Positions 1 to 6,506 of a DNA stretch of 34,246 nucleotides are shown in pieces. Position 1 is the stretch's first letter; every line of letters starts with the position of its first letter. Position numbers and translations under genes: made by a program. Source of the stretch: Bdellovibrio sp. (lineage in GTDB: Bacteria; Bdellovibrionota; Bacteriovoracia; Bacteriovoracales; Bacteriovoracaceae); the NCBI GenBank assembly GCA_020720455.1, contig DYOQ01000003.1:37045-71290 (forward strand), given 5' to 3'. Below the pieces are notes generated by a model. The model was not told the DNA's origin. It was given only the letters and a program-made list of their open reading frames with translations, and did no database searches.

Positions 1-787
1 CCGCTCCTCCTACAAGCCCTGTTTGAGCTGCACTAAATGCAATTGCGCTTGGGAATAAGTAGTTTATGATGATTAAGCTTATACCTTCAACATTCTTTAT
101 GGCATTGGTACTCTCTGGCAGAATTTGTATTTGTTGATTTTCTAGGGGGAGATAGTCAAGGGGCTTATTATCTGGATTTAATGGACTTTGTTCATTAGGA
201 GTAAATTCTTGGCCAGTATCTGGATATACCCATCCCCTCCCCTTAGTGCTAGTCCCATCAGCACCAGATGCGGTCTCCGGCTTTTCCTCTTTTGTACATT
301 TTCCACCATCAGGAGTTGTCGATTCATACAAAGCTAGAAGCGCCGAAACACCATACCCAATTGCTGCATATTGAGTTCTACTCTTTTTGGCCTCAGCATT
401 TTTTGCTGCCTCTTCAGTCTCTTTGGCAGCGGCCTTTATCGTGTCAATCTGCTTGTCACCCTTAGATTCCTTGGCAATTTTCATCGCCTCTTCACTACCT
501 TTTGTGTAATCGCCCCAGTCAAAAATTTCGCCGCCGACTAGATATAAGCTGGTTCCTAGGTATGCCATTGAAGACATTTTGCTTAAACAGTTCATAGCTA
601 TTGTTGGAGCTGGAATTATTGCTGCGGCCAGGACTAGTGATTCCGTCCACCCTGTATCCTCTTCTGGGCCTTCAACTTCGTCGCTTACGTATAGTGATGT
701 TCCATCATCTTCTACTTCTGCAAAAGTAGAGACAGGTGTTACGAGAGTTAGCGAAAGAACTAGAATATAAATTGTTATTGTTTTCAT
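1..787 (-). CDS. Secreted or membrane protein, unknown function (3' end outside window)
   Basis: The reading frame opens at an ATG at 787 and stays open to the window edge (262 codons), so the C-terminus is missing. The N-terminus is a clear signal peptide ending near VTPVSTFA, followed by an acidic stretch. Two hydrophobic stretches follow: one around residues 45-75 (LVLAAAIIPAP... to ...TSLYLVGG) and one containing AAIGYGVSALLALYE. An Ala/Lys/Glu-rich, coiled-coil-like segment lies between them, and a third hydrophobic stretch lies near the window edge. I do not recognise a family. The AIxYGV block followed by a GG-C motif also occurs in the decayed gene at 2248-3267, so the two look like paralogues now separated by the HNH element. 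No Shine-Dalgarno sequence precedes the ATG; a TAAAAT box ends about 9 nt before it, so the mRNA may be almost leaderless (inference). Confidence 0.75.
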   Translation of the reverse strand, partial: MKTITIYILVLSLTLVTPVSTFAEVEDDGTSLYVSDEVEGPEEDTGWTESLVLAAAIIPAPTIAMNCLSKMSSMAYLGTSLYLVGGEIFDWGDYTKGSEEAMKIAKESKGDKQIDTIKAAAKETEEAAKNAEAKKSRTQYAAIGYGVSALLALYESTTPDGGKCTKEEKPETASGADGTSTKGRGWVYPDTGQEFTPNEQSPLNPDNKPLDYLPLENQQIQILPESTNAIKNVEGISLIIINYLFPSAIAFSAAQTGLVGGA

Positions 788-794
788 AGTAATC

Positions 795-826
795 AAATTT
801 TACCACAGTTAAATAGTACGACCTAA
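795..826 (-). promoter_or_regulatory. Putative promoter of the partial secreted-protein gene
   Basis: Read on the minus strand this is TTAGGT, 18 nt, then TAAAAT, resembling a -35/-10 pair. The 32-nt block matches 3321-3352, upstream of the decayed paralogue, at 23 of 32 positions without gaps. The TAAAAT box lies only about 9 nt from the start codon. Confidence 0.4.
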
Positions 827-887
827 CTTTGCCATACGTTTTGTTCATTATGATGTCTTATCGGAGGCCTGTGGTTTATCTATTAGC

Positions 888-921
888 AAAAATACTGCCC
901 ATAATAGTGGGCAGTATTTTT
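888..921. terminator. Perfect 13-bp hairpin, terminator-like, outer edge of HNH element A
   Basis: AAAAATACTGCCC (888-900) is an exact reverse complement of GGGCAGTATTTTT (909-921) around an 8-nt loop. A and T tracts on both sides make it a possible bidirectional terminator. An imperfect but homologous hairpin with the same GGGC core occupies the same position outside element B (22231-22262), so it is probably part of the element and not only the terminator of a neighbour. Confidence 0.75.
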
Positions 922-967
922 ATGAATGTGTATTTATATGAATGTGTTATTTATGAATGTTTATAAA
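921..967 (+). repeat. Three iterons TATGAATG, element A
   Basis: TATGAATG starts at 921, 937 and 952, spacings of 16 and 15 bp; the first two copies continue as TATGAATGTGT. Element B has TATCAATC three times with the same 16/15 spacing and the same orientation relative to its gene. Confidence 0.75.
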
Positions 968-970
968 TTT

Positions 971-984
971 TCGTCCCGGGACGA
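971..984. repeat. Left boundary palindrome, element A
   Basis: TCGTCCCGGGACGA is a perfect 14-bp palindrome. Three near-identical sites (TCGTCCTGGGACGA read along the gene) occur at the right end of this element and at both ends of element B. I saw no fifth site in the window. Confidence 0.85.
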
Positions 985-1295
985 GCGGAACGGACAACAA
1001 CACTTAAAAAACCCAAGTAAAAAAATATTTTCATTCACAGAACTGGTCTAAATTTATCTCGTAAACGAATTTTCTTCTGTTTTGATTAACGCCGCTAACG
1101 ATTAAGCGTATAAGCGATCTCGTGCGATTTAAACACTGTTTTAAAAATTGATAACTGTCTTTATAGGTTCGGCCACAACTCTTTTGCCATTTGAAAATGT
1201 TTGATGGATATGATAAAAGATTTTCAATATTAAAAACGCCAAAATCGGCAACTGTACGCTGTTTTGGTCATTTGTTACACAAGGAAAAAGATAAG
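985..1295 (+). promoter_or_regulatory. Conserved leader of HNH gene A, with dyad
   Basis: This 311-nt stretch between palindrome and start codon has no independent gene that I can support. It is recognisably similar to the leader of copy B (315 nt). Positions 1214-1245 are identical to the corresponding 32 nt of copy B with no mismatch, while the coding regions differ at many third codon positions. TTGAAAAT (1191-1198) and ATTTTCAA (1220-1227) form a dyad with a 21-nt spacer, also conserved in B. The region is open in the frame of the gene, so an N-terminal extension is possible, but perfect nucleotide identity and a ribosome-binding-like AAGGA at 1281-1285 argue for a regulatory leader. Confidence 0.55.
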
Positions 1296-2288
1296 ATGAA
1301 AACGTTGTTAAAAAATATTAGTGATACTGAACTGCTTAGCAAAACAAAAAATTTAGTATTAAAGGAAAGAGAGCTAATTGGAGATATTATTGCTCATCTA
1401 GCAGAGATCGAAACTAGAAAACTTTACTGCGACCAAAAATATCATTCGTTATATGATTACTGTACAGAGGAGCTTGGATACACTAACGATCAGGCATACA
1501 GAAGAATCAGCGCGATGAAACTTTCAAAGCAGTTGCCACAAGTGAAAGAAAAACTTGAAAATGGTAGCATTAGTTTAAGTTCGGCCAATATGTTTTCCAC
1601 TCTAATAAAAGATGCAAAGATGGAGAAGAGTGAGCAGGTTAAAGTTTTAAATCTCATTGAGGGAAAGAGTAAAAGTGAAACGGTGACACTTTTTGATCAT
1701 ATCAGGAGCGCGAAGCAGTTACCTCCGCCAGCTAAAAAGCGAGTTGTCGTAAAGCAGACCGAAGGAAGTAAAGATGTTAGGCTTTCAGTCTCAATTTCAA
1801 AAGAGACGTTAGCGAAAATTGAGCAGGTTAAAAGTTTATATGCCAAGAAAAACAGAAGTGGCGAATCTCTCGATCTAGACAAGGTTTTGGATATAATGGC
1901 ACAAGCTGCTCTAGAAAAATATGAAGAAAGAATTGCACCAAAACAAGAGGCAAGAAAAATCAAGAGCGAAAATTTAAAAACAAAGCGAAAGGGTAGATAT
2001 ATAAGCAAGCAGACAAAATATATTGTTTATAAAAAGGCCAGTGGAAAGTGTGAACTTTGTGGTTCAATTAAAAATTTACAATATGATCATAGCGTTCCTC
2101 ATGCTAAAGGTGGAGGTAATGAACAATCAAACATCAGGTTACTATGTTCAAATTGTAATTTAAGACAAGGGGTTTTAATCTTTGGAACGAGTGCGATGAA
2201 GAGAGAAAGTGTCGGATGCTCTCGTCCTGGGACGAGAGGAGGATTAGCTAATATCGAGGGACAGGGAATGGATTCCACTCAGGGTTAG
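1296..2288 (+). CDS. DUF222-like/HNH endonuclease, copy A
   Basis: Predicted nuclease of about 330 residues. The N-terminal helical part runs from LLKNISDTELLSKTKNLV through KLYCDQKYHSLYDYC and AYRRISAMKLSKQLP, a pattern typical of DUF222-type or REP13E12-like HNH proteins. A charged linker follows. The C-terminal zinc-bound HNH fold shows CELCG, YDHSVPHAKGG, a conserved Asn (SNIRLLC) and CSNC. The start is ATG 1296, preceded by AAGGAAAAAG; the frame is open back to 1191 but that part looks like leader. Copy B (20787-21809) is a clear homologue. The last codons (SRPGTRG) are simply the right palindrome read in frame and continue into flanking DNA, so the C-terminal tail is probably not functional. 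Such genes are usually annotated only as HNH endonuclease; target and role are unknown. Confidence 0.85.
   Translation: MKTLLKNISDTELLSKTKNLVLKERELIGDIIAHLAEIETRKLYCDQKYHSLYDYCTEELGYTNDQAYRRISAMKLSKQLPQVKEKLENGSISLSSANMFSTLIKDAKMEKSEQVKVLNLIEGKSKSETVTLFDHIRSAKQLPPPAKKRVVVKQTEGSKDVRLSVSISKETLAKIEQVKSLYAKKNRSGESLDLDKVLDIMAQAALEKYEERIAPKQEARKIKSENLKTKRKGRYISKQTKYIVYKKASGKCELCGSIKNLQYDHSVPHAKGGGNEQSNIRLLCSNCNLRQGVLIFGTSAMKRESVGCSRPGTRGGLANIEGQGMDSTQG
2221..2236. repeat. Right boundary palindrome, element A
   Basis: CTCGTCCTGGGACGAG has arms CTCGTCC and GGACGAG around TG. It overlaps the last codons of the HNH gene and lies about 10 bp from the end of the minus-strand decayed frame. Confidence 0.8.
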
Positions 2289-3267
2289 CTTTAATATGTA
2301 ATACGTCATATTTTTTTCCGTTGATGATAAGTTTATCATATGAAGAGTTTCCACTAAGATCGTATGGATTGACTTCATTGTATGCATAAGCATCGTATCT
2401 CATCGCCTCAAACCGTTTAGCAAGAGCGGCCCTTAACTGCCGGAACGTCTGCTGAAAAAGTATAAGATGTAAAACAAGAAGTTTCTCCATCATCTCCGAC
2501 TACTGCGTATTCAACGGTAGTTCCTGATTTTGGAAAAGCAATGTTTTCTGTTTTGTCGCTTGACAGTTGCCTCCACTGCAATCTTCCATTCCCTTTGCTA
2601 GACTATCGTAATGATCCGCCTCTTCTTCAAATTTTTTAGCTGCCACATTGTTGGCCAGAGCATTTGCTTCTACGATTGCACCAAGAACACCGTAGGCAAT
2701 CGCTCTTTTTCCTAGAGAGTATTGCCATCCTCCAAGAGTTAAAATTTTGGTGACTGGGTTATCTACTAAAAAACCTGATTTATCTATCCCGTCAAGCTTT
2801 GCTCCTGTTGTTGTTTCTTCAACATTTTTTAATTTCTCACCATCTTCAACACCTGTTTTAAATTCATCATTCGCCATACTCTTCGCTATACATAGATTTT
2901 AGCGCGCCGTTAAGTGTCGTTTGGCAAGCAGCAGTATAAGTAAGAGGAGCAGCAGGGATAGCATGAGGAGTAAGCGTTTGCGATATTAGATTTGCTTTTT
3001 TCCCGCAGCTATTCGTTAAGTCGGTAAGCTTTTGTTTATCTGCTTTGGAACAAACAACTTTTGCACCACCAAGTTGCTCGCATCTAACCCTTTGACGTTT
3101 CCATCATACGTAGATTTTTCTCCGTATGCTAATGCAGCAGATATGGTTTCTCGAGTTTTATATTTGTCATCATCTGGTTGATTGGTGGTGGTTGTATCAT
3201 CGCTAATTGATACGCTAAAAAGTGATACTGTTGTTATTAAGCATGTAAGTACAAACAGTTTATTCAT
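2248..3267 (-). pseudogene. Decayed secreted-protein gene with alternating frames
   Basis: It starts at ATG 3267 behind GGAGCGAT with a signal peptide (MNKLFVLTCLITTVSLFSVS). Protein-like stretches then alternate between two frames: frame one to about 3080, frame two to 2889 (LGGAKVVCSKADKQKLTDL... ALKSMYSEE), frame one again to about 2545 (WQYSLGKRAIAYGVLGAIVE ... CSGGNC), frame two to 2417 (YAVVGDDGETSCFTSYTFS), and frame one to the end (KRFEAMRYDAYAYNEVNPYD). That needs about four frame switches, and frame one contains stops at 3016 and 2500. The AIAYGV/GGNC region resembles AIGYGV/GGKC in the gene at 1-787. It is read here as one inactivated paralogue. Separate small genes are less likely because only the first piece has a good ribosome binding site. 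Confidence 0.7.
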
Positions 3268-3320
3268 ATCGCTCCGTCATTAGTAGTGTTGCAGGTCTAA
3301 TATTATTTTTTTATACATAA

Positions 3321-3352
3321 AAATTTTAACATGGTGCTAGGGTAAGACCTAA
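3321..3352 (-). promoter_or_regulatory. Promoter-like block upstream of the decayed gene
   Basis: On the minus strand it reads TTAGGT, 18 nt, TAAAAT, matching 795-826 at 23 of 32 positions without gaps. It lies about 55 nt before the start codon at 3267. Confidence 0.4.
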
Positions 3353-3368
3353 AAAAATTAAGGCCAAA

Positions 3369-3392
3369 ATTGTAAACATAATTGTAAACATA
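3369..3392 (+). repeat. Tandem 12-bp repeat ATTGTAAACATA x2
   Basis: Two perfect adjacent copies at 3369-3380 and 3381-3392 in the 227-bp spacer between the decayed gene and the outer-membrane-like gene. They lie about 60 bp before a TATAAT at 3453-3458, a position suited to regulator binding. The rest of the spacer holds nothing else I can support. Confidence 0.5.
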
Positions 3393-3452
3393 TAGAAATA
3401 GAAAAAACCGACTGCTTTTATCGGGAAGCTGTCTCTTTTGCTATAACATTGC

Positions 3453-3458
3453 TATAAT
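3453..3458 (+). promoter_or_regulatory. Probable -10 box for the outer-membrane-like gene
   Basis: TATAAT lies 36 nt before the GTG start at 3495. TTGCTATAA is repeated at 3438-3446 and 3450-3458. I see no good -35 hexamer 17 nt upstream. Confidence 0.4.
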
Positions 3459-3494
3459 TTATTTAATTAATTAATATAAGGATGGGCGGGCCAA

Positions 3495-4199
3495 GTGAAG
3501 TTTATTATTTATGCACTAATTAGCTGTAATTTTTTTATCGTTTCAAATATCGTAAAAAGTGATGATATTTTTATAATCATTTCAAAAAAACAAGAAGCAA
3601 AAAAATCATCAAGATGGTCTCTTGGTGAGTGGATGATGACAAGAAAAGCTATGGATGCTCAAGATAGGTGGCTTGCTCTTCACTCATCGACTACGGTTTT
3701 TGAAGGGGGCCTTTCTGGTGATTTAACAAACTATGATAAGGATGTAGGTGGAGTGATAACCGAAAAAAAATCGACTCATGGTTCGCTTGAGTTGTATCTT
3801 TCAATATTTGGTTTGATGGGCGAGTATTCGAGCTCAGATGAAAAATATACAACAGAGGGCGGCCAGTTTATCTTGAGGATTTTTGGAAAGTCAGTTCAGG
3901 ATACTAGCATAGCTCTTACTTATGGATTAGTTCAAGGTGATGGCCAAAGGACTTCAAAGAATAATTATGCTGGCGCTAAGGCGACTGTTTATCTTACAAG
4001 TTTTCTTGGTGTTGATGGTGAGTATCGTGACTATAACGATTATATTGATGTAAATAATCAAACGATATCAGGTTACTATAAATCATATGGCGCATTCGTG
4101 GATCTATTTTTCTTTAGAGTATTTGCTAATAGCTGGACTGAAAAATTGGCAGAGACTAAAAGAAGTGGAGTAGCAACAGGCCTTAAAATCTTCTTTTAA
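3495..4199 (+). CDS. Secreted protein, probable outer-membrane beta-barrel
   Basis: 234 residues from a GTG start; AAGG lies 12 nt upstream. A signal peptide runs to about NIVKS. The mature part has alternating polar and hydrophobic strands rich in Gly, Tyr and Ser (SLELYLSIFGLMGEYSSS, SIALTYGLVQGDG, YAGAKATVYLTSFLGVDGEY). It ends in a strand whose last residue is Phe (GVATGLKIFF), the usual signature of the last strand of a barrel recognised by BamA. Length suits an 8-10 strand barrel, though a distinct N-terminal helix-like part (RWSLGEWMMTRKAMDAQDRW) precedes it. No family is recognised and the function is unknown. It converges on mgtE with 20 bp between them. Confidence 0.7.
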   Translation: MKFIIYALISCNFFIVSNIVKSDDIFIIISKKQEAKKSSRWSLGEWMMTRKAMDAQDRWLALHSSTTVFEGGLSGDLTNYDKDVGGVITEKKSTHGSLELYLSIFGLMGEYSSSDEKYTTEGGQFILRIFGKSVQDTSIALTYGLVQGDGQRTSKNNYAGAKATVYLTSFLGVDGEYRDYNDYIDVNNQTISGYYKSYGAFVDLFFFRVFANSWTEKLAETKRSGVATGLKIFF

Positions 4200-4219
4200 A
4201 AAAAGTGAGATAATAAAAG

Positions 4220-5581
4220 CTATAAGAGAAGCTTAGCAATTCCAAGAAAACTAAAAAAACCAACGACGTCAGTGACGGCGGTTAAAAGGACTGTGCTTCC
4301 AACTGCTGGATCAAAATCGAACTTTTTTAAAAGTAGAGGAATTAGGGTTCCAAAAAAACCTGCACAGAGCATGTTGATAAACATAGCTGACAGAATGATT
4401 ACTCCAATGATGGGTTTTTGAAACCAGATTGCAGCAATAGTACCAACTAATGTCGCAAAGAGTGCGCCATTTAACATTGCTAGAGAGAGTTCTTTTCTAA
4501 AAGTATTTTTACTATCACTTAATTCAATTTCTCCGAGGGCGAGTTTTCTAACTATAACTGTTAGCGTTTGGGTTCCAGCATTTCCTCCAATAGATGCGAC
4601 AATTGGCATAAGAACTGCTAGTGCGACAACTTTATGTATTGTATCTTGAAAAGTTGAAATGACGGTTGCGACAGTTAATGCTGTACACATGTTGACAAGA
4701 AGCCATCCCGCTCTTTTTTTTCCTGCTTGAGAGATTCCTTCTTCTTGTTCAGCATCATCATCAACACCAGCTAGGCCGTATAACTGGTCAGTTGCACTCT
4801 CTTCGACGACATCAATGATATCATCTGAAGTGATCCTTCCCATCAAAGATCCAAGTTCATTAATTACTGGCATTGATGAAAGTTCAAAATCCATGAAGAG
4901 TTGAACTGCCTCTTCTATTGGTGTCTCTTCTGTAACACTGATGGGTTTAAATTTATCGCCATTTTCATCAAGGATCTCTTCAAATGTTTTATTAAAGTCA
5001 AAAATAATTAGATCCTCTAGGTTGATCACTCCTTGAACTCTGTTGAAAATGCCTGTTACAAAGACTTGATGTATATTTTCGAGTTCTCCCTTCTTCTTCT
5101 CTTTGCGAAGTCGATTAATAGCGTCTTGGATTTTTTCTGTATATTTTGCTTCAAAAAGCTCGGTCTGCATGTAAGCACCAGCAACATCGTCCGAGTATCT
5201 CTTCAGTCTTTTAATTTTATTTTGTTCTCTAAAATCGAGATCTTTAAAAATCTCCTCGGCCTTATCTTGATCGATATCTTCAAGATATTGAAACAAGTCG
5301 GTGGCATCATCACTCTCTAAACTATCAAATATATCGACCCATCTATTTACAGGAAATTGGTTTAGTACCGTTGAAAGTTTTTTTTCTGAGAACTCTAATA
5401 ATAAAACAGAGAGCTGTTCATTAGGGATTTGACGAAGAATTTTTATGAACTCATCTTCATTAGATTTGATTACATTTGTCAGCTGCTTGTTTAGATCAGA
5501 CATGGAAATGAGGTCCCAGTTTCCATCTCTTAAAACAGCTTCGATATCGATATCTTCTGAGGAGTTTTGTTCTTTACTCAA
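4220..5581 (-). CDS. mgtE: Magnesium transporter MgtE
   Basis: 453 residues, the normal family length. The N-terminal MgtE_N superhelical domain (about 30-135) contains the repeated LxxLPxx-like pattern (LLLEFSEKKLSTVLNQFP). Two CBS motifs follow (about 137-255, including EETPIEEAVQLFMDFELSSM), then five membrane segments from about 285. The conserved signature MPIVASIGGNAGTQTL lies between the second and third segments. The protein is a dimeric inner-membrane Mg2+ channel gated by cytosolic Mg2+ bound to the N and CBS domains. The start is TTG 5581, preceded by GAGG at good distance. A hairpin separates it from the upstream FKBP gene, so it is probably transcribed mainly from its own promoter, which I cannot place. 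Confidence 0.95.
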   Translation of the reverse strand: MSKEQNSSEDIDIEAVLRDGNWDLISMSDLNKQLTNVIKSNEDEFIKILRQIPNEQLSVLLLEFSEKKLSTVLNQFPVNRWVDIFDSLESDDATDLFQYLEDIDQDKAEEIFKDLDFREQNKIKRLKRYSDDVAGAYMQTELFEAKYTEKIQDAINRLRKEKKKGELENIHQVFVTGIFNRVQGVINLEDLIIFDFNKTFEEILDENGDKFKPISVTEETPIEEAVQLFMDFELSSMPVINELGSLMGRITSDDIIDVVEESATDQLYGLAGVDDDAEQEEGISQAGKKRAGWLLVNMCTALTVATVISTFQDTIHKVVALAVLMPIVASIGGNAGTQTLTVIVRKLALGEIELSDSKNTFRKELSLAMLNGALFATLVGTIAAIWFQKPIIGVIILSAMFINMLCAGFFGTLIPLLLKKFDFDPAVGSTVLLTAVTDVVGFFSFLGIAKLLL

Positions 5582-5597
5582 GCTGGCCTCAATCTAA

Positions 5598-5626
5598 AAA
5601 CGCCTAAGCGTATGGCCTAGGCGTTT
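5598..5626 (-). terminator. Rho-independent terminator after the FKBP gene
   Basis: AAACGCCTA (5598-5606) pairs with TAGGCGTTT (5618-5626). Read on the minus strand, the stem is followed by TTTTT and lies between the FKBP stop and the mgtE start. A long T run on the plus strand also follows, so it could work in both directions. Confidence 0.75.
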
Positions 5627-5651
5627 CTTTTTTTTAAATAATTTTAATTAA

Positions 5652-6431
5652 TTACTTCTTTTCTGGAGCAGGAGTTGCTTCAGCTTTTACTTCAGTTTTT
5701 ACAGTTGGCCTTGGAGCAATTTTCTTTGGCAGCTCAGGCATTTTCTCTCCTTGGCCTGCTTTTATTTGGAATAGTTCAACTTCAAAAACTAGAGTTGCGC
5801 CACCAGGAATCTTTGGAGGAGCACCATGGTCACCGTATGCCAAATCTGATGGGATTACCAATTTGATTTTTCCACCGGCCTTGATTAGTTGTAACCCTTC
5901 TGTCCAACCTTTAATAACTCTGTTTAAAGGGAAAGATATTTTATTTTTGTTAAGAGAAGAATCAAACTCCGTTCCGTCAATTAAAGTCCCTCTGTAATGA
6001 ACTTCTACTTCATCGGTTGCTTTTGGGTTTGCCCCAGCACCTTCCTGAAGGATTTTATATGCAAGGCCTGATTCTGTTTTCTTTGTGTCTGGTTCTTTTA
6101 GGAACACTTCAATAAACTTTGTTCCCTTCTCTTTTTCTTGATCAGTAACTTTTGACATTCTATCTCTGAAAAAAGTTTGAACTTGAGCATGATATTTTGC
6201 AACTTCTACTTGCTCAGGTTTTCCAAGAGCTGCATCGTATAGTCCTTGATATAGAATCGTTAGCTCGTGCTCGTTTAATTCCAAGCTTTTCACTCGGCTT
6301 CCAAACATGTTACCAATAGTATAGACCGTCTTATCTTGATCTGTACTCAGTTGAACGTTACCAGGTCCGCCACCTTGCTTGCAGCTTGCTAGTGCAAACA
6401 AAAACATAGTTAAAATAATAAAGTTTTTCAC
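5652..6431 (-). CDS. FKBP-type peptidyl-prolyl isomerase, lipoprotein
   Basis: 259 residues. The GTG start is supported by AAGGAAGG just upstream. The signal peptide ends in the lipobox LASC (Cys at residue 17), so it is a predicted lipoprotein. An N-terminal dimerisation-type helical domain (YTIGNMFGSRVKSLELNE..., about 35-110) resembles that of Mip/FkpA. The FKBP catalytic domain (about 120-225) shows VEVHYRGTLIDGTEFDSS, VIKGWTEGLQLIKAGGK and IPSDLAYGDHGAPPKIPGGA. A Lys/Pro/Ala tail closes the protein. It should catalyse proline cis-trans isomerisation during folding of envelope proteins. Whether it stays at the inner membrane or reaches the outer membrane cannot be read safely; residues after Cys are Lys-Gln, not Asp. 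Confidence 0.92.
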   Translation of the reverse strand: MKNFIILTMFLFALASCKQGGGPGNVQLSTDQDKTVYTIGNMFGSRVKSLELNEHELTILYQGLYDAALGKPEQVEVAKYHAQVQTFFRDRMSKVTDQEKEKGTKFIEVFLKEPDTKKTESGLAYKILQEGAGANPKATDEVEVHYRGTLIDGTEFDSSLNKNKISFPLNRVIKGWTEGLQLIKAGGKIKLVIPSDLAYGDHGAPPKIPGGATLVFEVELFQIKAGQGEKMPELPKKIAPRPTVKTEVKAEATPAPEKK

Positions 6432-6506
6432 AATCGCCTTCCTTATTGTTGAAATTGTTAAAATATAACCAGAATTCTAAACAAGCTTTTACATATGTGC
6501 AAATAT

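Larger units (their letters stand above)
888..2236 (+). mobile_element. Candidate HNH element, copy A
   Basis: In order: hairpin (888-921), three iterons (921-967), palindrome TCGTCCCGGGACGA (971-984), non-coding leader (985-1295), DUF222-like/HNH gene, and a second palindrome (2221-2236). The same order is found in copy B on the other strand. Sequence similarity between copies extends through the non-coding leader, for example around 1027-1085 here. The decayed reading frame on the right ends only about 10 bp from the right palindrome. No transposase or integrase is present, and mobility is inferred from dispersed copies with shared boundaries. Confidence 0.6.

Noticed and set aside
921-967. 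CRISPR-like array
   Set aside because: Only three 8-bp units at 15-16 bp spacing with no spacers of typical length and no cas genes.
1191-1295. N-terminal extension of the HNH protein (KRFSILKTPK)
   Set aside because: Nucleotide identity is higher than in the coding part and lies in a dyad, and good ribosome binding sites precede later ATGs in both copies. Kept as leader, although the coding alternative is not fully excluded.
1697-2008. Minus-strand reading frame inside HNH gene A
   Set aside because: Antisense shadow of a well-supported coding region, without a ribosome binding site or protein-like domain.
3016-3267. Independent small secreted protein gene ending at 3016
   Set aside because: A protein-like reading continues directly in another frame and returns later, so a single decayed gene explains the region better than three small genes.
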